A stretch of DNA of 64,000 bases from an uncultured Clostridia bacterium (lineage in GTDB: Bacteria > Bacillota > Clostridia > TANB77 > CAG-508), in contig CAKPLZ010000004.1 of assembly GCA_934167835.1 (NCBI GenBank), forward strand, positions 1-64,000, written 5' to 3'. A program made the translations under genes and the position numbers. Shown here one piece after another: positions 54,792 through 62,151 of the stretch. The notes below the pieces were generated by a model that saw only the letters and a list, made by a program, of their open reading frames with translations, made no database searches and was not told the DNA's origin. Numbering within the stretch: the stretch's first letter is position 1; every line of letters starts with the position of its first letter.

Positions 54792-54886
54792 CCACATAAT
54801 TCGTATTTTTTGTAGGTTTATCGCGAATTTTATTGCTTTTTTTGGGCAAAATATTATTAGATTATTTTTTAAAGGAGGTTTTTGTT

Positions 54887-55515
54887 TTGAAATTCTTTTT
54901 AGTTTTATCATTATGTATGTTATTTTTAACTGGTTGTAAGCGGAAACGCTATAGATAAAAATATTCGGAAATTATAATTCTTCGAGCCTAGCTCAAGTGC
55001 AAGAGGCTGATTATATAGAAAGAAATAATATTCAAAATGTGGTTACTTATAAAGAAGAAGCTTTATCTTCTTTTTCCACCAAAATTTCACAAAAAGATCC
55101 CGATAGGCAAACAAATATAACTCTTGCTTGTAATAGTTTAAATGGCTTTATTCTTAAGGCTGGAGAGACTTTTTCTTTTTGTGGCATTCTTGGCAAAGCA
55201 ACCCCAGAAGACGGGTACAAAAAGGCAGATACATTTGATTCAGATGGAAACACTATTCAGGCTTATGGTGGTGGCAAGTGCCAAGTTAGCTCCACTTTAT
55301 ATAATGCTGTTCTTGCATGTTCTGGTTTAACTGTTATAGAAAGACATGAACATAGTGGACCTGTTTATTATGTGCCTGAAGGTAAAGATGCTTGTATTGC
55401 TTATGGTTCTTGTGATTTCAAGTTTAGAAATGACAATAATTTTGATATAAAATTGTATTTTACAAACACTCCTGATAGTATTGATGTTAGAATTGTAAAA
55501 ATTACAAATTCGTAA
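54887..55515 (+). CDS. VanW-family lipoprotein (two +1 CGG frameshifts)
   Basis: TTG start at 54887 with AAAGGAGG nine bases upstream. The translated N-terminus MKFFLVLSLCMLFLTGC is a lipoprotein signal with lipobox LTGC (Cys17). Codon 19 is CGG (54941-54943) and, after one shift, codon 27 is again CGG (54966-54968). Skipping both Cs joins the signal to CKGNAIDKNIGNYNSSSLAQ and the long frame from 54997: the VanW domain with FSTKISQKDPDRQTN, LKAGETFSFCGILGKAT and YGGGKCQVSSTLYNAVL. Total 208 residues. Without the shifts no signal peptide or RBS would precede the domain. VanW proteins are cell-surface, of unclear biochemical role. Plus strand, unlike neighbours. Confidence 0.9.
54941..54943 (+). 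other. +1 frameshift site CGGA (VanW, Gly19)
   Basis: AAG-CGG-AAA, two codons after the lipobox Cys; AAG-(C)GGA-AAC-GCT. The zero frame stops five codons on. Confidence 0.9.
54966..54968 (+). other. +1 frameshift site CGGA (VanW, Gly27)
   Basis: ATT-CGG-AAA after the first shift; ATT-(C)GGA-AAT enters the frame of the VanW domain. Only 24 nt separate it from the first site. Confidence 0.9.
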
Positions 55516-55870
55516 TTTTTACTTTTTCTCCGTCTTTTAGTCCATATTTTTCCCTAAAATTAATTTTTGATACTATCTCAATTATTTTTAAATCGTGGTC
55601 ACCTGTTCCATTCTGGTTTTTTTCTGCTCTTACAATATAGGCTATTCCACCTAAAATTTCACATTTTTTTACTAAAACATTTTCCGTTCCTCCATATTCT
55701 TTTGGAGTAATTATCCAATCTGGTTTTATTACATAATCCTTCTCTAAACATACATTTAGAGTCCCATTAAATAATTTTATTCCAGTTTTATTTTCAAATA
55801 CTTTTTCTATTTTATTTACCCACATTTTAGCTGTTCCAATACCACTTGTAACAAATCCTTCTAAAGTCAT
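55502..55870 (-). CDS. Archaeal-type CTP-dependent riboflavin kinase (DUF120)
   Basis: 122 residues. GFVTSGIGTAKMWVNKIEKVF, GIKLFNGTLNVCLE, and HDLKIIEIVSKINFREKYGLKDGEKVKI are the DUF120 blocks (glycine-rich CTP loop, PGTLN-like motif, LRxxLGLKDGDxV end). This family is the archaeal RibK, which phosphorylates riboflavin with CTP, and is patchy in bacteria. Its ATG overlaps the stop of the GT2 gene (ATGA), and it converges tail-to-tail with VanW (14-bp overlap). Confidence 0.8.
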   Translation of the reverse strand: MTLEGFVTSGIGTAKMWVNKIEKVFENKTGIKLFNGTLNVCLEKDYVIKPDWIITPKEYGGTENVLVKKCEILGGIAYIVRAEKNQNGTGDHDLKIIEIVSKINFREKYGLKDGEKVKITNL

Positions 55871-56563
55871 ATTATTCCTCCATTTTTTATTATTTTATAT
55901 ATCTCAATAGAATCCTTTAAAGCTCTAAAGTTGCTTTGTTTATTGTTGCTTTCATAAATTGTTTGAATTTTTATTTCTTTTATTGGTATGTTATGTTCAA
56001 GAAAATACATTATCATATTCATTTCATACTCATATCTTTTGCCTGCTAGTTCTATTAAATCCTCAACACATCCGCACAGGAATTGTTCTTAACCCTGTTT
56101 GTGTATCTTGAATCCTAATTCCAGTTTTTTTCTCAAGAATCTTACTTGTAACATTATTTCCAATTTTACTCCTCCAAGGCACATTTTTTTCCTCAAAATT
56201 CCTGCATCCTAAAACCACTGTATTTTCATTTTCTCTACATCTAAACTCATCATAAACCCTACTTAAATCATAAATACAATGCTGCCCATCAGCATCTACT
56301 GTAATTATTCCCCTTAAATTTTCAAAACTCTCCAGACACTTCCTAAACCCACTCTTCAAAGCCATTCCCTTACCCATGTTCACATCATGCCTAACCAAAC
56401 ACACCCTATCACCACCAAGCCCATCAAACCCTAAAGTATCACCACTACCATCATCCACAACCACAACACGCTCAAAACCTGCCTCCACTAATCCCTGAAC
56501 AACCCCCAACAAACTCTTCCCCGGATTATAAGCAGGAACAACAACCGCAACATCACTTTTCAT
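55867..56563 (-). CDS. Dolichol-phosphate-mannose-synthase-like GT2 glycosyltransferase (one +1 CGG frameshift)
   Basis: N-terminus VAVVVPAYNPGKSLLGVVQGL, VVVDDGSGDTL, GMALKSGFRKCLE, ITVDADGQH: GT2 synthase fold with the DADGQH metal motif. Codon 164 is CGG (56072-56074). The zero frame dies as RTIPVRMC; skipping C gives IPVGCVEDLIELAGKRYEYEMNMIMYFLEHNIPIKEIKIQTIYESNNKQSNF, the conserved (R/K)(F/Y)EYEMNM and IPIxExxIxTIY block, and a stop that overlaps the next ATG (231 residues). It probably makes a polyprenyl-phosphate sugar, the donor used by GT-C enzymes such as the one at 56743. Confidence 0.93.
56072..56074 (-). other. +1 frameshift site CGGA (GT2, Gly164)
   Basis: Coding strand GTG-CGG-ATG; GTG-(C)GGA-TGT-GTT leads into the conserved YEYEMNM region. 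The zero frame stops after two codons. Confidence 0.93.
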
Positions 56564-56586
56564 CTAATTTACCTCTTTTATGGTTT

Positions 56587-56615
56587 ATTGTATACTAAAA
56601 CATTAAAATTTTCAA
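56587..56615 (-). promoter_or_regulatory. SigA-type promoter for the GT2-riboflavin kinase unit
   Basis: TTGAAA (56610-56615), 17-bp spacer, TACAAT (56587-56592) on the coding strand, ~25 bp before the ATG. Confidence 0.75.
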
Positions 56616-56629
56616 TATAAAAAGCCAAA

Positions 56630-56653
56630 AAAGAGGGGCTTTCTCCCCTCTTT
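56630..56653. terminator. Intrinsic terminator hairpin downstream of the GT-C gene at 56743
   Basis: AAAGAGGGG (56630-56638) pairs with CCCCTCTTT (56645-56653) with a 6-nt loop. Confidence 0.85.
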
Positions 56654-56742
56654 CAAAACTATTTTGCATAAATCACTTGTACTTTGACTTTTCCATAGTT
56701 ATCACAATAGAAGTTCATATTTTACAATAGTTTTTTTGAATT

Positions 56743-58509
56743 TCACTTTACTTCTTCTAGCAATTTTTCTTCCGTTTTTTCACCATATTTTACCTTATAC
56801 AATGTATCATTTTGTATGTTTTCATTTTCAAAAGCATCCTTTATATTTTCTTTTACCTCTTTTTTTATTCTATAAACATATACATAATCGTAATCCTTCG
56901 CAACCATATACAATTCCTCTGTATTTGCAAAATTGCCTATCATAACTTTCGATATTCTAGTTGGCATTATCTCATATTCATTTATTTTCTTCAAATAAGT
57001 TTGGTCTGCTTCTGCATTAATTATATAAAGAATCTTATCATCCTTATCAAAAATATTGTTATACTCTTTTATCTTTGTATATATATTTCTTGTTATTTCT
57101 GCCTTTTTTATTGAAGATTTTCTATTTATATATTTTTCATCGATATTCGCCATTGGTATTACTGCAAAAATTAGAAATATAATAATGATATTCTCCTTCA
57201 TACTACTAACTATTTTTTCCTGTGATACATACACTAAGAAAGCAGCTACCGCAAGTAGAATCGTTGATGCATACCTATCAAAGCATGCCAACACCATAGC
57301 TTCAATTGGTTGAAATATTTTAAGGTATATCATTAGCATTCCAATTAAATACATTGGAACACACAAAAGCATCGCTACCAAATAAAATCTAAGATTTTTG
57401 TCTTTTAATTTTGAATCTAATATAATTGCCAATGCGATTAACACCATTGTTGCCGAAAGTACTGTCAGCCTTTTTTCTGTTATTACTTGTCCTTTTATTA
57501 TTGCCTGTACAAAATTTTCGGTAACCTCTTTTTCATCCCTATCACTTTCACTCTCAGCTAATTCCGTAAAATTCCACATTTTCTGAGCATTTTGAACTTT
57601 AATATACCATGCTGATATTACAAGTATTGTAATTAATAACACAATAGCAATAAATTTCATTTCCTTCTTTTTATCTATAACGCTTTTAATGCCAATCATC
57701 AAAATTGCCAAAACCACAAGTGCAATTCCTGTTGTTTTTGTAAGAGATAGCATTATAAGTCCACTCAAGACTTTCGCGTACTTAATCTTTTCATCAGTTT
57801 CTACATACCCTAAATACACAGTATAAGCAAATACTACTCCTAAAATTCCATCAACTAAAATTTCTAAATAAAAATTCTTAAAGAAAATCATTGGCAAAAA
57901 TGCAATTAAAAATACAGTTTTAATTGCCCCCTTAAAATTCCATTTCAAATTTTTAGTAACTGGCATTATAAATAGCAAATATAATACACTTTGTGCCATT
58001 ATAATTATCCCTTCATCATACACATTCTGTATCTTTAAGAACAAATATTGAAAACACGCAGTAAATGGCGGATAATCATTATATACTACTATAGACTCAG
58101 CATTAGTTCCAAATGAATCAAATAGAAACATATTTTTAATAATTAATCCCCAATGATTAAATTCATCTATATTCTCCAAAAGCCTATTTTTACACAAAAA
58201 ATAACCTAACACTAAAAAACCTAAAAATATAGCAAGCCCCGGAGTAAAAATAAATTCCTTAACCCTCTTTATATTTCCCCCTTTATCCAATTTCAAAACA
58301 CTTACAACTAAAAAAGCAAGTCCACAAATACACAGAAAATATACCGCCAAAACCCCAAACACCAAATTATCCAAAAGACCAGCCACAAAAATCGGTAAAA
58401 CCATAATGCCCACACAAACCGGCATCATTTCCTCAATTCTTCGCTCAAACACCAAAGCCAAACTCCCCGCCAAACTAAACACAATTCCAAAAATCACCAC
58501 AATTACCAT
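56743..58509 (-). CDS. GT-C-type multi-spanning membrane protein, paralogue of the gene at 148
   Basis: 588 residues, same architecture as 148-1941: many TM segments, acidic loop NIDEFNHWGLIIKNMFLFDSFGTNAESIVVYNDYPPF near residues ~113-147, and a C-terminal soluble part with YDYVYVYRIKKE. Predicted lipid-phosphate-sugar-dependent transferase. It lies between a GT2 polyprenyl-phosphate-sugar synthase (downstream) and a prepilin-FGE gene (upstream), so a donor-synthase/transferase/acceptor set is plausible. Its 3' sequence (58200-58509) is C-rich and A-poor on the plus strand relative to the average here but in frame throughout. Confidence 0.72.
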   Translation of the reverse strand: MVIVVIFGIVFSLAGSLALVFERRIEEMMPVCVGIMVLPIFVAGLLDNLVFGVLAVYFLCICGLAFLVVSVLKLDKGGNIKRVKEFIFTPGLAIFLGFLVLGYFLCKNRLLENIDEFNHWGLIIKNMFLFDSFGTNAESIVVYNDYPPFTACFQYLFLKIQNVYDEGIIIMAQSVLYLLFIMPVTKNLKWNFKGAIKTVFLIAFLPMIFFKNFYLEILVDGILGVVFAYTVYLGYVETDEKIKYAKVLSGLIMLSLTKTTGIALVVLAILMIGIKSVIDKKKEMKFIAIVLLITILVISAWYIKVQNAQKMWNFTELAESESDRDEKEVTENFVQAIIKGQVITEKRLTVLSATMVLIALAIILDSKLKDKNLRFYLVAMLLCVPMYLIGMLMIYLKIFQPIEAMVLACFDRYASTILLAVAAFLVYVSQEKIVSSMKENIIIIFLIFAVIPMANIDEKYINRKSSIKKAEITRNIYTKIKEYNNIFDKDDKILYIINAEADQTYLKKINEYEIMPTRISKVMIGNFANTEELYMVAKDYDYVYVYRIKKEVKENIKDAFENENIQNDTLYKVKYGEKTEEKLLEEVK

Positions 58510-58572
58510 ACTAACCTCATTCTTTTTTGCTTTATTTTATTATAAAACTCTAAAAAATTCAACACCTAAAAC

Positions 58573-58609
58573 AAAAAAATCAGGTGCCAACTCATTTTAA
58601 TTGGCACCC
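58573..58609. repeat. Terminator-like repeat, copy 1
   Basis: 37 bp matching 60410-60446 with one mismatch. Contains GGTGCCAA(C/T)T ... AGTTGGCACC hairpin plus an A/T run: an intrinsic terminator (reading leftward) after the prepilin-FGE B gene. Having the same terminator on both sides of that gene suggests duplication or cassette movement. Confidence 0.85.
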
Positions 58610-58682
58610 ATAAACACTTAGCTTCTAGTAGCCTTACCCAAAAACTACCATCATTTATTTAATTACCAAATCGCCTGCAAGC

Positions 58683-60088
58683 TTATAGGCTTACATAAAG
58701 TGTGGAGCGACTACCGAAAGTTTTGGTCCTCGATGTGAGGAGGAAAGTCGTAACGAGAACTGGCTGGATGACTGCTTTTGCAGCTGCCGGCCCCTGTGAA
58801 CTCGAACACCTGTAGAGTGTGGCTCTGTAGTCCATTCCGTAACATTGCCTTCTAAGTCATATATATTTTTTGAAACATCTTTATAAGCTATTGTCCCGGA
58901 ATAATTTTCGCTGTATCCTATTCCTCCTGTTAAATATGGTGTTGTTGTAAATTTTGCTGATTCATGCCCCACATTTTCAGCTTTTTTTACATTATAGCTT
59001 GCACTATTCACAAACTCTAATACTTGGTCATAGCATGCTCCTAATATCATACTACTTTTTACTCCGCTTAAATTTTTATTTGTTGAATACGCCTTTTGTT
59101 GTCCATACATATAATACCAATTTACATTGCTTATTCCTGTATTTGTTCCAGCTATTACTTTTATTGCTGTATTTGGATTTTGAGTCATATTGCTTGTTTC
59201 ATATCTTCCTACCCAAAAGCCTTCTGCATTATATATGCTTTTTACTATTTCATTGTATTCTGTTTGCATTGTTTCTTTGAATTTCTCGGCACTTGTGTAA
59301 CTTGTACTTTCTCCTGTTACTGATGCAATATTTTCTAAATATCTAGAATTTGCATCCCAGCCTGTTCCACTTCCAATTACTATATCTGGTTCTCGAAGGT
59401 CTATGTTTTCTGTATATACATCTGTATACGCATTTTTGTAAGTTTCTCCTACACTAGCTGCATATAATCTTCCTGCCATTTTGTTTGAATGATGTTTTGT
59501 ACATGTTGCGACTCCATTTTTTACAGTTATACTGCATTTATCATTTGGTTCTATTTTTGCCTGGCAAATGAACATATCATTTATTTTTGTATGTGAAATT
59601 GGTATCCACACAAATTGGTCATATTTTGTTCTTAAGTCTGCTAATGTTTCATCATTGTCCCAATTTATTGCTTTTATTTCTTCTTCTGTCCATGATGAAC
59701 CATCTTCTTTTTTATCTATTAAGTATATTACCAATCCACCATCTATTGTTTTTTCTGTTCCTGCACCTGATACTGTGAATCCTTCTGGAATTACTGCTGT
59801 TTCGTATTTTGAAGTTGTGGTTGCTCTTTCTCCTGCTTTTATTTCTGTTAATTTTTCTCTGCCTTCTATATAATCCTCTATGCTCGAATAAGTTTTATCC
59901 CCAATTTTAATTTCAGACCCAACATTTGCTTCTGCATCTTGGGCTGATTTCCAATTCTTTGTGGCATCCCCTGCTGACTTAAATAGTCCTGTGTTTAGTG
60001 CTACACTTATGCTTACTGCTACTAATATAAGCATTACGATTATTGTGATTATTAGCGCTATGAGCGTTATTCCTTTTGTGTTTTTCAT
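58683..60088 (-). CDS. Prepilin-like protein with FGE-like domain (two +1 CGG frameshifts)
   Basis: Prepilin N-terminus MKNTKGITLIALIITIIVML, then the FGE-like domain: KYDQFVWIPISHT, GFWVGRYETSNM, ILGACYDQVLEFV, SKNIYDLEGNVTEWT. The zero frame goes off at HRGRQLQKQ and runs to 58691. Codon 434 is CGG (58787-58789): skipping C gives RVHRGGSCKSSHPASSRYDF, the family RGGSx..PASxRY block. A second in-frame CGG (58714-58716, Gly458) then restores NFGSRSTLYVSL and a stop at 58683-58685 (467 residues). The first site is in the same alignment column as in the 5235-6510 paralogue. C-terminal coding DNA is GC-richer than the rest of the gene. Confidence 0.88.
58714..58716 (-). other. +1 frameshift site CGGT (prepilin-FGE B, Gly458)
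   Basis: Coding strand TTT-CGG-TAG: the frame in use would stop at the next codon. TTT-(C)GGT-AGT-CGC gives FGSRSTLYV, the FGE-like end. Confidence 0.82.
58787..58789 (-). other. +1 frameshift site CGGC (prepilin-FGE B, Gly434)
   Basis: Coding strand GGC-CGG-CAG; GGC-(C)GGC-AGC-TGC gives RGGSC, same position as the single site of paralogue A. Confidence 0.88.
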
Positions 60089-60163
60089 GATTTACCTCCT
60101 AAAATTTTATTTTATATAACTTTTTGTTATATCTATATATTTTTAAAATTAACCTACTTGTAC

Positions 60164-60298
60164 TCATGGTAGACACGGTGGTCCAACCATATATAGTTTG
60201 TACATTAGATTAATTCTTAGTCTTTTATATTTTATATATAGCTTGTTTTTTATAAAATTATCGATATATAGGGCCCCAAGGCTTTCAGCGTTTTTCAT
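60164..60298 (-). CDS. Possible leader peptide upstream of prepilin-FGE B (44 aa)
   Basis: ATG at 60298 behind AAGAAGGAG (spacing rather long, about 10-11 nt) encodes MKNAESLGALYIDNFIKNKL then a basic YIKYKRLRINLMYKLYM and ends GPPCLP. No homology recognised. Could be a regulatory leader ORF or chance. Confidence 0.35.
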   Translation of the reverse strand: MKNAESLGALYIDNFIKNKLYIKYKRLRINLMYKLYMVGPPCLP

Positions 60299-60363
60299 TG
60301 GTTAGTTTCTCCTTCTTTTTTCGTTTCCCTTCGTGCTTTTGTTCTAATAAATTTTACATTTAA

Positions 60364-60392
60364 AGTTTATCCTATTTGCTTCTCCTTGTCAA
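60364..60392 (-). promoter_or_regulatory. SigA-type promoter of the prepilin-FGE B leader
   Basis: TTGACA (60387-60392), 17-bp spacer, TAAACT (60364-60369) on the coding strand. Confidence 0.82.
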
Positions 60393-60409
60393 TACTTTTT
60401 ATATAAAAT

Positions 60410-60446
60410 AAAAAAATCAGGTGCCAACTCATTTTAGTTGGCACCC
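60410..60446. repeat. Terminator-like repeat, copy 2
   Basis: Near-identical to 58573-58609. Here the hairpin GGTGCCAAC-TAAAATGA-GTTGGCACC followed by TGAT(7) directly terminates the 60454-60747 gene. Confidence 0.9.
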
Positions 60447-60453
60447 TTGGGGT

Positions 60454-60747
60454 TTAGATTGCTTTGGGTTCAAGGTTCACAAACAAGAAGTCATACATGA
60501 ACCTGGAATCCACTTCGAACACTTTTTCAAAAGCATTCACCAAATCACAGATAGCCTCCATCGCTACATCAAGATCTTCGCAGATTTCCTCAGTATTGAT
60601 AGTGACACTTATGAGCTGATCACCCAGACTCTCAACCCGGATAGGCTGATTTCTGTAGTATGAAAAGTCTTTCCCGTTGCAGTCGATGTGGTGCTTCTTG
60701 AGCATCTTGCGAATGATGCTCTTGGCCTGCTTTTCGTAGTTAACCAT
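60454..60747 (-). CDS. Unknown small protein with foreign codon use; contains the only in-frame CGG that is not a frameshift site
   Basis: 97 residues, no recognised domain: MVNYEKQAKSIIRKMLKKHH, YYRNQPIRVESLGDQLISVTINTEEICEDLDVAMEAICDLV, ending VNLEPKAI. Codons favour C/G third positions (AAG, ATC, GAC, CTC), unlike neighbours. Codon 37 is CGG (60637-60639, Q-P-I-R-V). The frame continues cleanly past it, while skipping C would give a stop ten codons later (~45-residue product). So either this gene is a recent arrival with standard CGG=Arg, or CGG is sometimes read as a triplet. Own promoter and terminator, like the gene at 48952. Confidence 0.82.
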   Translation of the reverse strand: MVNYEKQAKSIIRKMLKKHHIDCNGKDFSYYRNQPIRVESLGDQLISVTINTEEICEDLDVAMEAICDLVNAFEKVFEVDSRFMYDFLFVNLEPKAI

Positions 60748-60789
60748 AAGTTAAACCCTTTCTAAATTATCCTTTCGGAAACTTTTATA

Positions 60790-60818
60790 ATTATATCATA
60801 ATTATGTAAATTTTGCAA
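60790..60818 (-). promoter_or_regulatory. SigA-type promoter for the 60454 gene
   Basis: TTGCAA (60813-60818), 17-bp spacer, TATAAT (60790-60795), about 43 bp before the ATG. TTGCAA is self-complementary, so the same hexamer could serve the divergent carboxypeptidase gene, though its -10 is weak. Confidence 0.82.
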
Positions 60819-60880
60819 ATTTCACTTATATTATCATATTCCCTACTTAACCCACATACATTTTCACTATGGAGGAGTTT

Positions 60881-62105
60881 ATGAAGAAATTTATATATTT
60901 ATTTGTTTTTATTTTTATATTCTCATGGTGTATTCCTGTTCTAGCTTCAGATACTGTTTTCGTATGGTCAGATATGAATTTGCCTGAGGCGGTTTCTACT
61001 TCTAGTGTGTTGAATAGTAGAGATGGTAATTTTTTAAATTTAACATGTGGTGGCGCTGTTTTAATGGAACAATCTACTGGAACTGTTCTTTATGAGCATA
61101 ACAGCCATGAGCAATTAAGACCAGCAAGTGTTACTAAAGTTATGACCATTTTGCTTATTATGGAAGCTCTAGATAACGGAACTATTTCCTTAGATGATAA
61201 AGTCTCTTGTTCAGAAGCTGCTTCTAAGATGGGTGGCTCACAAATTTGGCTTGATACAACTGAAAGCTTAACAGTTAATGAAATGTTAAAAGCAATTTGT
61301 GTAGTTTCTGCAAACGACTGCTGTGTTGCAATGGCAGAACATATTGCAGGCTCACAAGAACTATTTGTTGAAAAAATGAACCAACGTGCTAAAGAACTTG
61401 GTATGAATGATACTTGTTTTAAGAACTGCCATGGAATAGACGAAGATGGTCATTTAACTTCTAGTTATGATATTGCTCTCATGTCTAGAGAACTTATGAC
61501 TAAACATCCTACAATAAAAAATTATACAACTATATGGATGGATAGTCTTCGAGATGGTAAATCTGAACTTGTAAATACAAATAAGCTTTTAAGAAATTAT
61601 GAAGGCTGCACTGGTTTAAAAACAGGTTCAACATCTATGGCTCTATTCAATCTTTCAGCTACAGCTACAAGAAATGATTTATCTTTGATTGCTGTTATAA
61701 TGCGTGGCGAAACCAGTAGCATACGTTTTTCTGAGGCAAAGAAACTTCTAGACTATGGGTTTAGTAATTTTGAATACTATAAATATGCCAATACTGGAGA
61801 TATTTCCAAAACTGTTATTGTAAATAAAGGAACCCAAAAACACATTCAAATAGGTTTTAAAAACGACGCAGGAGGATTAATTCCCAAAGGACAATCAAGC
61901 AACATTGTAACTACGGTAAAATTGCCTGAAAGCGTTAATGCTCCAATAAAAAAGGGTGATAAAATACGGCGAAGTGACATTTAGTTTAAATGATGAAGTT
62001 TTAAGTACAGTAGATTTAATATCAGAAAATGATGTGAAAAAATTAACATTTGGCAATATGCTTGCCTTTGTTGTAGAAAAATGGTTTGGTTTACTTCGCG
62101 AGTAA
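60881..62105 (+). CDS. dacF: D-alanyl-D-alanine carboxypeptidase, PBP5/DacF type (one +1 CGG frameshift)
   Basis: Signal peptide MKKFIYLFVFIFIFSWCIPVLA, then a low-molecular-mass PBP: PASVTKVMTILL (SxxK), VSANDCC (SxN), GLKTGST (KTG). ATG 60881 is preferred to 60869 because GGAGGAG precedes it. The zero frame ends GDKIRRSDI at 61984. Codon 363 is CGG (61967-61969); skipping C gives KKGDKIGEVTFSLNDEVLSTVDLI ... LTFGNMLAFVVEKWFGLLRE, the PBP5 beta-sandwich end plus amphipathic membrane-anchor helix, 407 residues. Trims peptidoglycan stem peptides. The truncated form would lack its membrane anchor. Symbol by family resemblance. Confidence 0.9.
61967..61969 (+). other. +1 frameshift site CGGC (D,D-carboxypeptidase, Gly363)
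   Basis: ATA-CGG-CGA; ATA-(C)GGC-GAA-GTG gives KGDKIGEV, standard for the PBP5 C-terminal domain. The CGA that follows in zero frame is an ordinary Arg codon, so the shift is specific to CGG. Confidence 0.92.
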
Positions 62106-62112
62106 AAAAAAG

Positions 62113-62151
62113 CAAATGTTAGACTTATTCAGCCTAACATTTGTCTTTTTT
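62113..62151. terminator. Bidirectional terminator between dac and the uracil permease
   Basis: CAAATGTTAG (62113-62122) pairs with CTAACATTTG (62134-62143), with A runs on the left and T runs on the right, between two convergent genes. Confidence 0.9.

Larger units (their letters stand above)
60089..60409. other. Long 5' leader of prepilin-FGE B
   Basis: About 275 nt between promoter (60364-60392) and prepilin ATG (60088). It contains a possible 44-codon leader ORF (60164-60298) and an AT-rich stretch before the RBS AGGAGG. I saw no known riboswitch core (checked by eye for c-di-GMP I/II, T-box, SAM, lysine). The length suggests leader-mediated control. Confidence 0.55.

Noticed and set aside
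5235..62105. Sequencing or assembly error at the 17 sites
   Set aside because: The sites are not homopolymers in general, always add a C before GG within the correct frame, and in-frame CGG is otherwise missing. A base-caller would not know the reading frame. Raw reads should still be checked.
5235..62105. CGG reassigned as a triplet to another amino acid (as reported for Trp or Gln in some bacteria)
   Set aside because: Triplet reassignment does not change frame; downstream sequence matches families only after a +1 move.
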